DNA of 64,000 nt from Candidatus Manganitrophaceae bacterium (lineage in GTDB: Bacteria; Nitrospirota; Nitrospiria; SBBL01; Manganitrophaceae): NCBI GenBank assembly GCA_016200325.1, contig JACQEZ010000011.1, positions 434,001-498,000 of the forward strand. Direction: 5' to 3'. The position numbers and the translations under genes were made by a program. The first letter of the stretch is position 1, and every line of letters starts with the position of its first letter. Below, in pieces: positions 43,428 through 51,934 of this stretch. Below the pieces are notes generated by a model, which had not been told where the DNA came from, searched no databases, and saw only the letters and a list, made by a program, of their open reading frames with translations.

Positions 43428-44018
43428 TTTAGGTAGTTTAGAATGATGCGCCTCCGCTGGACCCAGGGTGGAGAGGAGGAGATCCGCATATTAAACGGCT
43501 GAGGTCCGGTGGTCCGACGCAGTCGTTTCCGCTGATGGACTTGGCGGCGAAGGCCGCGTAGCCCCTTTACGGAGCGGTGCGCTGATTATTTTATTATAGA
43601 TATAGATCAAGGGAGATGGAATGGGGCGTTGCCCCAAACCCCACCGTGGGGGCGCCTCGTCGCGCCCCCTCCGGCTTCCCCAGACGCCGGGGGTAAAACC
43701 CCCTGGCCCCCCTGCGGCCGAACTCGGCGCGACCGCACAAAGAAGTGCGGACTGCGCCTCAGACAGGCGCCCTGTAAAGGTCGATGGAACGTTTGATCAA
43801 AAACGCAGCAGAGTAGCGGGCACGGGACGCCCATGCCGCGCAGGCGCTTACTCTTTTTCTTAGACTTAGGTTATCCTCTCGGTGGCGTGCTGTGTCGGAG
43901 CGCAAGGGCCCCACTGGGGATGGGGTGAAACCCCACGACCTTGAGGCGTCTCCCCCATAAGAAGACGACTTTGTGTAGGTATTAGAAAGCCGGCGAGAGT
44001 ACCGGTGCAGGAGAAAAG
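43428..44018. other. 591-base gene-free block with a hairpin array
   Basis: No convincing protein gene: the open frames here have no binding site and no family resemblance. From 43623 to 43935 at least six perfect inverted repeats follow each other: GGGGC/GCCCC 43623-43635, CCCCAC/GTGGGG 43639-43651, GGGGGCGC/GCGCCCCC 43648-43669, GGGGG/CCCCC 43689-43703, CCGCAC/GTGCGG 43733-43750 (flanked by GGCGC/GCGCC), and TGGGG/CCCCA 43921-43935. This is either a structured RNA or a palindromic repeat element. Confidence 0.55.
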
Positions 44019-44642
44019 ATGGCGGCTGAACCCTCACTTCGGATTGACGTCTGGAGCGACTATGTCTGTCCGTTCTGCTACCTCGAGCTCCCGGTGCTGG
44101 ATCGGCTGCAGGAGACATTCGGGGATGCCCTTCAAATTCGATGGCGCGCCTTCGAGCTGCGCCCCGAGCCGGTCCCGACCCTCGATCCGGCCGGGGACTA
44201 TTTGCGTACGACCTGGGCCCGCTCGGTCTACCCCATGGCGGAGGAGCGCGGGCTGCGCCTCCGGCTGCCGCCGGTGCAGCCCCGCAGCCGAAAAGCGCTC
44301 GAAGCGGCGGCGCACGCGGCCGTTGAAGGCGCTTTCGATCCGATGCACCGCGCGATTTTCCGCGCTTTCTTCGATGAGGGGCGTGACATTGGACAGACCG
44401 AGGTCTTTCTCGACCTCGCCGACTCGGTCGGATTGAAGCGGGAGCCGCTTCGGAGCGCGCTGGAAGCGGGCCGCCATACCGACTCGGTCTTACAAGATCA
44501 AAAACGGGCGGAGGAACTCGGGATCGCTGCGGTGCCGACCCTTCTTATCCGGAGGGCCGAAGTGCCTTTACACGAGGCGATCCCGCTGAGAGGCGCCCTT
44601 GCATATCGGCAGGCGCATGCCGCCGTCGAATCGTTGCTGTAG
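44019..44642 (+). CDS. DsbA-family oxidoreductase (FrnE-like)
   Basis: A 207-residue thioredoxin-fold protein. The redox motif CPFC is at 17-20 (YVCPFCYLE) and the cis-proline loop is AAVPTLLI. The alpha-helical insertion of about 100 residues is typical of FrnE-like DsbA relatives. No signal peptide is visible, so it probably works in the cytoplasm as a disulfide isomerase or 2-hydroxychromene isomerase-like enzyme. Confidence 0.9.
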   Translation: MAAEPSLRIDVWSDYVCPFCYLELPVLDRLQETFGDALQIRWRAFELRPEPVPTLDPAGDYLRTTWARSVYPMAEERGLRLRLPPVQPRSRKALEAAAHAAVEGAFDPMHRAIFRAFFDEGRDIGQTEVFLDLADSVGLKREPLRSALEAGRHTDSVLQDQKRAEELGIAAVPTLLIRRAEVPLHEAIPLRGALAYRQAHAAVESLL

Positions 44643-44700
44643 AAAGAGGACCTTTCCTGAGAATCACCTGATCGATTTGTGTTATAGAAAAGGAGAGCCG

Positions 44701-45494
44701 ATGGATTTGGGGCTTCGGGGAAAACGGGCCTTGGTAACCGGGTCAACCGCCGGGATCGGGTTTGCCGCGGCGCGTCTGCTCGCCGCGGAGGCGCTGCGGT
44801 GGTCGTGAACGGCCGGACCGCATCCCGCGTGCAGGCGGCGGTCCGGCAGATCCGAGAGGCAGCGCCCAAAGCCGACGTTCGAGGGATCGCCGCCGACCTC
44901 GGTACGGCGGCGGGATGTGAGACGCTGATTGTCCAGGCGCCGGAGCTCGACATCCTCGTCAACAATGTCGGGATCTTCGAGCCGAAGCCGTTTCCGGAGA
45001 TCTCCGATGCCGATTGGCTTCGATTCTTCGAGACCAACGTCCTGAGCGGGGTCCGCCTCTCACGGCATTATCTCACCGGGATGCATGCGCGGAATTGGGG
45101 CCGGATCGTCTTCATCTCGAGCGAGTCGGCGGTTCAGATTCCGGCCGAGATGATCCATTACGGGATGACGAAGACCGCTCAGCTCGCCGTGGCGCGCGGG
45201 CTGGCCGAGACGACGGTCGGGACCGGCATCACCGTCAACAGCGTCCTCCCCGGCCCGACCGCCTCGGAAGGGGTCGGCACCTTCGTCACGCAGATGGCGG
45301 CGGCGCGCGGGGTCGACTTCAAAACGATGGAGCGGGAATTCTTCGAGAGCGCCCGCCCCTCCTCGCTTCTCAAACGGTTTGCCACCCCGGAGGAGGTCGC
45401 CGCGATGATCGTCTACGTCTGCAGCGTGCCGGCCTCCGCGACCAACGGCGCCGCGCTCCGGGTCGACGGCGGTGTCGTCCGATCGATCTTTTAA
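44701..45494 (+). pseudogene. SDR gene interrupted by a one-base deletion
   Basis: The first frame (44701 on) encodes MDLGLRGKRALVTGSTAGIG and stops after AAEALRWS. The next frame, from about 44799, continues VVNGRTASRV to the end with ILVNNVGIF, YGMTKTAQL and RVDGGVVRSIF. Adding one G at 44790/44791 restores AAEGAAVVVNGRT, the normal SDR sequence. The rest has intact catalytic residues, so this is a recent mutation or a sequencing error. AAAGGAGAG precedes the ATG. Confidence 0.85.
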
Positions 45495-45694
45495 AGATTC
45501 CGCCGATCAGATCGGTGGAGGCCGTTAGGGTGTTTGTGCCGGAAGCTTACGTTTTCAGCAAGCCTCGGGTCGAAAGCGATCGCCGTTTTGCAGCGGAGGC
45601 CATTGCCGAAGGAATCGATGATATCACCCTCGGGTGAAAGCGAAGATGAATTGCGGATACGCTCTTTATCGTCATTCAACATGGAGAATGAAAC

Positions 45695-46129
45695 ATGGAA
45701 AACCGACCTCCTCTTCCCCCCTTTACGCTCGAGACCGCAACGGCCAAAGTGCAGGCCGCCGAAGACGGGTGGAACACGTGCGATCCGGAGCGGGTGGCGC
45801 TTGCCTACACCGAAGATTCGGCGTGGCGGAATCGGGCGGAGTTTTTCAGCGGCCGGGAAAATATAAAAGCGTTTCTGAAGCGAAAATGGGCGAAAGAACT
45901 CGACTATCGTCTAAAAAAAGAGCTCTGGAGTTTTTCCGGCAACCGAATTTCGGTTCGATTCGAATATGAATGGCACGACGACTCCGGCTTTTGGTACCGC
46001 TCTTACGGAAACGAGCAGTGGGAATTCGCCGAGAACGGCCTGATGCGAAGGCGCGAAGCGAGCATCAATGACCTTCCAATCAAAGAGAGCGAACGCAAGT
46101 TCCGGTGGGAGCGTCCACCCACCGGATAA
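45695..46129 (+). CDS. NTF2-fold protein, DUF1348 type
   Basis: A 144-residue small protein. The core is [40 protein letters not shown], and [20 protein letters not shown], typical of DUF1348. It forms a cone-like binding pocket but has no proven reaction. The ATG has GGAG eight bases upstream. Confidence 0.87.
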   Translation: MENRPPLPPFTLETATAKVQAAEDGWNTCDPERVALAYTEDSAWRNRAEFFSGRENIKAFLKRKWAKELDYRLKKELWSFSGNRISVRFEYEWHDDSGFWYRSYGNEQWEFAENGLMRRREASINDLPIKESERKFRWERPPTG

Positions 46130-46161
46130 AAACCGAATAAGGATGAGAGGTGGAAGAGAAG

Positions 46162-46575
46162 ATGAAGGTCGTAATACAGGAAGAGACCACCGGTTGCGGT
46201 CTGGCCTGTGTGGCGACTTTGGCAAATCGAAGTTATGCGGAGGTCAAAGCGCTGGCGAACCGCATCGGGATCTTTGCCGAAGACCGACGTCTTTATTCCG
46301 ACACCCATTATGTCAGGCGCCTGCTGACCGAATACCGGATTCGGATCGCGGAACAAGAGCGGCCGTTTACCTCTTGGCAGACGCTTCCGGACAAAGCCCT
46401 TCTTTCGATTAGGTATCACGTGGAACAGGGCCGGCCCTTTTGGCATTGGGTGGTCTTTGTTCGGGAAAACGGAACATCGGTTGTTCTCGATCCCGCAAAA
46501 TATTTGTCGAATCATCAGAGAACCGATTTCGATCAGATGCAGCCGAAGTGGTTCATTGAGATCGAAGATCGATAG
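46162..46575 (+). CDS. Stand-alone C39-like papain-fold protease domain
   Basis: A 137-residue protein. Gln6 and Cys12 (TTGCGLAC) fit the oxyanion Gln and catalytic Cys of C39 peptidases, and a later FWHWVVFV His and VLDPAKY Asp complete the triad. No ABC exporter domain is attached, so it resembles C39-like domains outside bacteriocin transporters. The ATG at 46162 is favoured; GTG 46150 is an alternative. Substrate unknown. Confidence 0.72.
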   Translation: MKVVIQEETTGCGLACVATLANRSYAEVKALANRIGIFAEDRRLYSDTHYVRRLLTEYRIRIAEQERPFTSWQTLPDKALLSIRYHVEQGRPFWHWVVFVRENGTSVVLDPAKYLSNHQRTDFDQMQPKWFIEIEDR

Positions 46576-46683
46576 CCCTCGCCGCCGGAGACCCCGCCGC
46601 ACAGGATTTCGAGAACGCCCTTCTCATTTGCAATTTTCCCTCCCTCTGAATTAAGATAACGCATTCATCAGGCTCATTTTCAC

Positions 46684-46698
46684 AGAACAAACTGTTCT
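46684..46698. promoter_or_regulatory. 15-base inverted repeat, candidate operator
   Basis: AGAACA-AAC-TGTTCT, a perfect 6-base inverted repeat with three-base centre, 35 bases upstream of the NmrA-type gene start. It would suit a dimeric repressor near the promoter. The GAAC-N5-GTTC spacing differs by one from the Gram-positive LexA box, so I do not call it LexA. Confidence 0.45.
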
Positions 46699-46732
46699 TT
46701 TAATGCGAATGCCCATATAAGGAGGGGTCTCA

Positions 46733-47683
46733 ATGGCTGACAAAAAGATCATCGCAGTGGTCGGCGCCACCGGGGCGCAGGGGGGCGGGTTGGTCCGCGC
46801 CATTTTAAACGACAAGAGCGGCGCCTTTGCGGCGCGCGCGATCACCCGAAACGTCAATTCCGATAAGGCGAAAGCGTTGGCACAACAGGGGGTCGAGGTC
46901 GTCGCAGCCGATATCGACGATGTAGAGAGTCTCAAGAAGGCGTTCAACGGCGCCTATGGCGCCTTCTGCGTGACCAATTTCTGGGAGCACTTTTCGGCGG
47001 AAAAAGAGGTGACCCAGGCCAAGAACATGGCGGAGGCGGCGAAGCAGGCCGGCGTTCAACATGTGATCTGGTCGACCCTCGAAGACACCCGCAAGTGGGT
47101 GCCGCTCTCCGATAACCGGATGCCGACCCTCCATGGTAAATACAAAGTGCCTCACTTTGATGGCAAAGGGGAAGCCGATCCGCTCTTCTCCAAGGCCGGA
47201 GCGCCGACGACCCTGCTGCTGACGTCGTTCTACTGGGACAATCTGATCTACTTCGGGATGGGCCCGAAGAAAGGCCCGGACGGCAAGCTCGCCCTCACGA
47301 TGCCGATGGGCGACAAGAAGCTTCCGGGGATCGCCGCTGAAGATATCGGCAAGTGCGCCCTCGGCATCTTCAAGAAAGGCCGGGAGTACATCGGCAAGAC
47401 GGTCGGGATCGCCGGTGAGCATTTGACAGGCGCCCAGATGGCCGCTTCCCTCACCAAAGCGCTCGGCCAAGCGGTCCGCTATAACGATGTGCCGCCGGAA
47501 GTTTATCGAAGCTTCGGTTTCCCGGGGGCCGACGATCTCGGAAACATGTTCCAGTTCAAGCGCGATTTCAACGACGACTTCTGCCGCGCGCGCAACCTCG
47601 ACGTCGCCCGTTCCCTGAACCCTTCGCTGCAAACATTCGACCAGTGGCTTGCGCAAAATAAGAGCCGCATTCCGTTGGAGTAA
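46733..47683 (+). CDS. NmrA/HSCARG-family NAD(P)-binding protein
   Basis: A 316-residue atypical SDR. The cofactor motif is VVGATGAQGGGLVRAIL at 9-25; no Tyr-x3-Lys pair is obvious, as in NmrA-like redox sensors that bind NADP(H) without reducing a substrate. ATATAAGGAGG precedes the ATG. A perfect inverted repeat lies upstream, suggesting regulated expression. Confidence 0.9.
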   Translation: MADKKIIAVVGATGAQGGGLVRAILNDKSGAFAARAITRNVNSDKAKALAQQGVEVVAADIDDVESLKKAFNGAYGAFCVTNFWEHFSAEKEVTQAKNMAEAAKQAGVQHVIWSTLEDTRKWVPLSDNRMPTLHGKYKVPHFDGKGEADPLFSKAGAPTTLLLTSFYWDNLIYFGMGPKKGPDGKLALTMPMGDKKLPGIAAEDIGKCALGIFKKGREYIGKTVGIAGEHLTGAQMAASLTKALGQAVRYNDVPPEVYRSFGFPGADDLGNMFQFKRDFNDDFCRARNLDVARSLNPSLQTFDQWLAQNKSRIPLE

Positions 47684-47692
47684 AGATCCTCC

Positions 47693-47716
47693 CCGGCCGC
47701 CCGCAAGGGCGGCCGG
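47693..47716. terminator. Strong GC hairpin after the NmrA gene
   Basis: Perfect 10-bp stem CCGGCCGCCC / GGGCGGCCGG with a GCAA tetraloop, ten bases downstream of the stop codon. The following bases (TCCTCTAAG) have only a weak U tract, so termination is likely but not certain. Confidence 0.65.
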
Positions 47717-48036
47717 TCCTCTAAGAAACGCCGTCAAGAAAGGTGTTGATCGGCCGGATCGATCCCTTATCCCCGGCCTGTCTTAAAGCGCCTGGCGGTC
47801 GGGCTTAAAGAGACCGAGGGGTTTCACCCGCCGTTGGCCGAGCGTCCCAAGCGTGGCGGCGCTCGGTATTCTCCTCTCCGGGGAGCCGCGCGATGCCGGT
47901 CTAATCCCTCAATATTTTTTTGATGGTTGTCGGAATGATTGACCTCAAGCTAACCGCCGCCCGTGCAGGCCGCACGTCGTCATGCCGCTGAAGCATTCCA
48001 TCGACCCGGCGCATTCGTCGTCCCCGAAGCGCCCTC

Positions 48037-48073
48037 TTGGTTCCTTACCGCTAAATCTTGTAAAATAGAATTA
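48037..48073 (+). promoter_or_regulatory. Promoter with apparently leaderless start
   Basis: TTGGTT (48037-48042), 18-base spacer, TAAAAT (48061-48066); the expected transcript start falls at the ATG, 48074. No Shine-Dalgarno site precedes that ATG. Confidence 0.5.
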
Positions 48074-49780
48074 ATGCGCTACTATGCCCTCGCGACCGAC
48101 TATGATGGAACGCTTGCCACCGATGGCCGGGTGGACGAATCGACCTTGGACGCCCTCAAGCGGTTGCGGAACTCCGGCCGGCGGTTGATCCTCGTGACCG
48201 GCCGTGAATTAGAGGACCTCCTCCGCGCCTTTCCCCAGATCGACCTCTTTGAGCGGGTGGTGGCCGAGAACGGCGCCCTTCTCTATCGTCCCGCGACGCG
48301 CGAGACAAAACTGCTTGCCGCGCCCCCTCCGGAGCGGTTTGCCCAGACCCTTCGCGATCGCGGGGTGGCGCCCCTCTCCGTCGGACGGGTGGTCGTCGCG
48401 ACCTGGACGCCGCATGAAAAAAGGGTCCTCGATGTGATCCGCGAGCTCGGGCTCGAACTCCAGGTGATCTTCAACAAAGGGGCGGTGATGGTCCTCCCCT
48501 CCGGGGTGAACAAGGCGACCGGATTTGCCGCGGCCCTCGACGAACTCGGATTGTCGCCGCACAACGCGGTGGGTGTGGGCGATGCCGAGAACGACCACGC
48601 TTTTTTAAATCTCTGCGAGTGTTCGGTGGCGGTCGCCAATGCCCTTCCGGCGTTGAAGGAGCAGGCCGACTGGATCACTTCGGGAAGCCGCGGCGCGGGG
48701 GTGACGGAGCTGATCGACCGACTCCTCGCCTCCGACCTGGCGGAGCTGCCGCTGCAGCGGCACGAGGTTGTTCTCGGCCGCCGGGTCGATGAAGCGGAGG
48801 TTCGCCTCAAGCCGTATGGCGCCAGTGTGCTCATCGCCGGCACCTCGGGCGGCGGGAAATCGACCCTGGCGACCGGTTTTCTCGAACGGCTCTCGGAGCA
48901 GGGATACCAATTTTGCATTATCGATCCGGAAGGAGATTATCAGAACTTCGAGAGGGCCGTGGTGTTGGGGAATCCTTCCCGGGCGCCCACCGTGGAAGAG
49001 GCGACGCAGCTCCTTGAGAAGCCGAATCAGAATGCGGTGATCAATCTTTTGGGAGTCGCGCGGGAGAGTCGGCCTTCCTACTTTGAAGGGCTTCTCGCCG
49101 CGATCATGGCGTTGAGGGCCCGGACCGGCCGGCCCCATTGGATTGTCATCGACGAAACCCACCACCTTCTCCCCTCCAGTTGGGCCCCTGCCCTCCTGAC
49201 TGTTCCGAAGGAGCTCCAGGGATTTTTGCTGATCACCGTCCATCCGGACCATGTCGCGCCTGCTGTTCTTACCTCGGTCGATCTGGTCATCGCGATCGGA
49301 TCGACGCCCCAGGAGACCTTCCGCGCCTTCAGCGAGACGCTCGGGGAGCGGACGCCGTCAGTCCCCTCGGCGCCCCTTCAGCGGGGCGAGGCGATCGCCT
49401 GGTGGCGGCGGACGACGTCCGAGCCGTTCTGGTTCCGCAGCATCCCTCCCCGGATGGAGCGGCTCCGCCATCTTCGGAAATATGCCGAGGGGGAGCTTCC
49501 CCCCGACCGCAGCTTTTACTTCCGGGGACCGAACGGCAAGTTGAATCTGCGCGCCCAGAATCTGATCTTCTTTCTGCAGTTGGCGGAAGGGATCGACGAC
49601 GAGACCTGGCTTTATCACCTTCGACGGGGAGACTACTCGCGCTGGTTCCGCCAGATGATCAAGGATGATCAGCTCGCCGCCGATGCGGCGGGCGTTGAGG
49701 CCGCGGGCGACCTCACCGCAAAAGAGAGCCGCGCCCGCATTCGGGAGAAGGTCGAAGCGCGGTATACTCTCCCGGCATAG
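48074..49780 (+). CDS. HAD-IIB phosphatase fused to a HerA-like ATPase
   Basis: A 568-residue two-domain protein. Residues 1-225 are a Cof-type HAD phosphatase: DYDGTL at 9-14, VTGRELE near 41, GVGDAEND at 167-174. After a linker comes a P-loop ATPase of the HerA/DUF87 type: Walker A GTSGGGKST at 256-264, DPEGDY at 284-289, Walker B WIVIDETHH with Asp360/Glu361. The last 130 residues form a helical domain (WLYHLRRGDYSRWFRQMI). I know no defined role for such a fusion. ATG 48074 is chosen over the upstream TTG. Confidence 0.85.
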   Translation: MRYYALATDYDGTLATDGRVDESTLDALKRLRNSGRRLILVTGRELEDLLRAFPQIDLFERVVAENGALLYRPATRETKLLAAPPPERFAQTLRDRGVAPLSVGRVVVATWTPHEKRVLDVIRELGLELQVIFNKGAVMVLPSGVNKATGFAAALDELGLSPHNAVGVGDAENDHAFLNLCECSVAVANALPALKEQADWITSGSRGAGVTELIDRLLASDLAELPLQRHEVVLGRRVDEAEVRLKPYGASVLIAGTSGGGKSTLATGFLERLSEQGYQFCIIDPEGDYQNFERAVVLGNPSRAPTVEEATQLLEKPNQNAVINLLGVARESRPSYFEGLLAAIMALRARTGRPHWIVIDETHHLLPSSWAPALLTVPKELQGFLLITVHPDHVAPAVLTSVDLVIAIGSTPQETFRAFSETLGERTPSVPSAPLQRGEAIAWWRRTTSEPFWFRSIPPRMERLRHLRKYAEGELPPDRSFYFRGPNGKLNLRAQNLIFFLQLAEGIDDETWLYHLRRGDYSRWFRQMIKDDQLAADAAGVEAAGDLTAKESRARIREKVEARYTLPA

Positions 49781-49846
49781 GTCGGCCCCGGCGGCCTGCA
49801 TCGCGTCAATCTTAAAACTTAAAAACCGATTTACAGAGAGGGAACC

Positions 49847-50374
49847 ATGGATCCCGCGCACGGTTGGAAAGCACTCCTTATTCCGGATGCCCCTCTCCTT
49901 GAAATGGTGGTCCGCGGCTCGGTGATGTATCTCGGGCTCTTTGTCCTCCTTCGGGTCGTTCTCAAACGGCAGACCGGCACGCTCGGGATGACCGATCTCC
50001 TATTGATCACGCTCCTGGCCGACGCATCCCAAAACGCCATGGCGGGAGAGTATCGATCCCTCCCCAATGGGCTGGTCTTGGTCTCGACGATCCTTTTTTG
50101 GAATTATTTCCTCGACTGGCTCTCCTTCCACTCGCCGCGGGTGCGCCGTTGGATCGAGCCGCCGCCCCTGCTGCTGATTCAAGACGGGAAACTCTTGCGG
50201 CACAACATGAAGCGCGAATTGATCTCTAAAGACGAGCTGATGGGCCAGCTCCGGGAGCAGGGAATCAGTGATTTAGTGAAGGTTAAGAAGGCCTACATTG
50301 AGGGAGATGGACGAATCAGCGTCATCCAGCAGGAGGAGGATCTGCAGGGGGCCCGGGAGAGGAAGCCGATCTGA
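49847..50374 (+). CDS. DUF421 (YetF-like) membrane protein
   Basis: A 175-residue protein with three N-terminal hydrophobic segments (for example VMYLGLFVLLRVVLKR and LVLVSTILFWNYFLDWL) and a cytoplasmic C-terminal domain with PPPLLLIQDGKLLRHNMKRE, the DUF421 signature. GAGAGGG precedes the ATG. It lies 66 bases after the HAD-HerA gene. Function unknown; family members occur in sporulating and Gram-negative bacteria alike. Confidence 0.87.
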   Translation: MDPAHGWKALLIPDAPLLEMVVRGSVMYLGLFVLLRVVLKRQTGTLGMTDLLLITLLADASQNAMAGEYRSLPNGLVLVSTILFWNYFLDWLSFHSPRVRRWIEPPPLLLIQDGKLLRHNMKRELISKDELMGQLREQGISDLVKVKKAYIEGDGRISVIQQEEDLQGARERKPI

Positions 50375-50487
50375 GAGGGTCGGACGTAATCAGGGTCACA
50401 TCCTCAACGCGGCGGTCTTGATATAGTGATCAGACGTTCCGTGCAGCGTCGGACCGTTCGCGATCAAGGGTGGATGACAGGTCTCCT

Positions 50488-51108
50488 ATGTATAAATTGT
50501 ATCGGCCAAAACGTTCTCAATGGCGGATCGACTTTATTCGATGGCCGATCGTCTTCATATTGTGCTTCACCCTCATCGGCTGCGCATCGCACCCGGCGAA
50601 GACGAAGCCCCATCCTTCCCAGCCCCTTCCGTCCGACCTCTCAAAGATGCGGATCGCGCTGGAGAAATATCAAGATCCAATCGTCGCGGTTCGCGACGGA
50701 TATCTCTCGATGGTCGGCTGCATCGAGTCTCCCTCCGGCGGGGTCGGCGTCCGATTCCTCAACACCAGCCTCATGAGCAGCGCGGCCAACCCCGATTACC
50801 CGCCGATTCTGATTTATGAGCCGAAGGGAGAGCGCCTCGAGCTCGTTGCGGCGGAGTGGCTGATCCCGGTGGCGATGGGGATCGGCGAGCCGCCCAAGCT
50901 GTTGGGAAAGCCGCTCGACGGACCGATGGAGGGGCTGCATCCGCTGATGCCAAAGGAGATGGTCCACTACGATCTCCGGGTGTGGCTCTTCAAAGAAAAT
51001 CCCGCCGGTCTCTACAGCCCGACGAACCCCGAAGTCACCTGTCCGCGAAAACTGGCTTATCGCTTCCAGGAAAAGCCCCCTCGGCGGGTCAACAAGCGCC
51101 CTTCCTAA
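50488..51108 (+). CDS. Lipoprotein of unknown function
   Basis: A 206-residue protein with a basic N terminus, hydrophobic stretch and lipobox LIGC. The mature part (EKYQDPIVAVRDGYLSMVGC and HYDLRVWLFKENPAGLYSP) resembles a family of small secreted proteins of unknown role. The GTG at 50470 is an alternative start. It should be anchored in the outer or inner membrane. Confidence 0.75.
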   Translation: MYKLYRPKRSQWRIDFIRWPIVFILCFTLIGCASHPAKTKPHPSQPLPSDLSKMRIALEKYQDPIVAVRDGYLSMVGCIESPSGGVGVRFLNTSLMSSAANPDYPPILIYEPKGERLELVAAEWLIPVAMGIGEPPKLLGKPLDGPMEGLHPLMPKEMVHYDLRVWLFKENPAGLYSPTNPEVTCPRKLAYRFQEKPPRRVNKRPS

Positions 51109-51384
51109 CCGCAACCGATCCACGCAAGGAATCCGATAGACCGGATATTGACTCCCTCTTGGAATTGGCATATACAAGAAGGCCAGGACGCCTTGGCTTC
51201 GGCTGTCCGATGCAGCGATCCAAGAGGCCGTGTGCACGGTCGGATGAAATTATAAGAGCGGCAAGCCGGATTCGTCGGATTCACCGCTCCGGCGCTTCCT
51301 TCTCTGCACGGCGAACGACCATTTAAAAAACCGAAATAAATAAAATATAGATCATGCCGATGATGGCACAGGAGAAAGATCAAA
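51109..51384. other. Intergenic region before the glutathione peroxidase gene
   Basis: No intact gene. The right end is AT-rich (around 51325-51350, TAAATAAAATATAG) and is the likely promoter. CAGGAG lies 15 bases before the ATG. Confidence 0.4.
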
Positions 51385-51867
51385 ATGGCCGATTCAATCT
51401 ATGACTTTCAAGCCCGTACGATTACCGGAGAGGAGATCTCGCTCGATCAGTATAAAAACAAGACCCTCTTAATCGTCAATACCGCCAGCGCATGCGGCTA
51501 CACGCCGCAATATGCCGGGCTGGAGGCGCTCTATCGGAAATACCAAGAACGCGGTTTTGCGGTGCTCGGTTTTCCGTGTAATCAATTCGGCCAGCAGGAG
51601 CCGGGGACGGAGGGGGAGATTCAGACGTTCTGCCAACGAAATTACGGTGTCACCTTCCCGATGTTCGCCAAGATCGATGTAAACGGCGACCAGGCCCATC
51701 CCCTTTTCAACTACCTGAAGAGCGCGCTTCCGGGAATCCTCAACACCGAGCCGATTAAATGGAACTTCACGAAGTTCTTAATCGACAAGAATGGAAAACC
51801 GGTCGAGCGCTTCGCGCCGGGGACCAAACCCGAATCGATCGAAAAGACGGTGGAGAAACTTCTTTAA
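51385..51867 (+). CDS. Glutathione peroxidase family protein
   Basis: A 160-residue thiol peroxidase. The peroxidatic cysteine is Cys37 in TASACGYTPQY; the partner Gln and Trp are in CNQFGQQEP and KWNFTKFL. The second conserved cysteine is in the family position (FPCNQFG), so thioredoxin is the probable reductant despite the name. Cytoplasmic; removes peroxides. Confidence 0.93.
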   Translation: MADSIYDFQARTITGEEISLDQYKNKTLLIVNTASACGYTPQYAGLEALYRKYQERGFAVLGFPCNQFGQQEPGTEGEIQTFCQRNYGVTFPMFAKIDVNGDQAHPLFNYLKSALPGILNTEPIKWNFTKFLIDKNGKPVERFAPGTKPESIEKTVEKLL

Positions 51868-51934
51868 TTAGAACGGAAGAAGCGGTTCAGAAACGAAGCC
51901 GCTCCGCAGAGGGGCGATGCCGCAGAGGAGCGAG

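Larger units (their letters stand above)
47684..48073. other. Gene-free stretch between NmrA and HAD-HerA genes
   Basis: No intact gene seen. It holds the hairpin at 47693-47716, an inverted repeat CCGAGCG/CGCTCGG (47838-47866) and, at its right end, promoter-like boxes for the next gene. Confidence 0.4.

Noticed and set aside
43428-44018. Group II intron RNA
   Set aside because: I searched by eye for a GUGYG 5' end and a domain V hairpin and found neither; no reverse transcriptase is present.
45495-45694. Possible gene fragment after the broken SDR (frame ending GIDDITLG)
   Set aside because: About 45 readable residues but no recognisable family and no start signal; could be chance.
46684-46698. 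LexA/SOS box
   Set aside because: The GAAC and GTTC halves are five bases apart rather than four, and the downstream gene is not a DNA-repair gene.
46805-47737. 310-codon open frame opposite the NmrA gene
   Set aside because: Antisense of an intact NmrA-type gene with a strong ribosome binding site; no family resemblance of its own.
47717-47900. Possible decayed gene on the minus strand (short frame ending INTFLDGVS)
   Set aside because: Stops interrupt it and I could not name a family.
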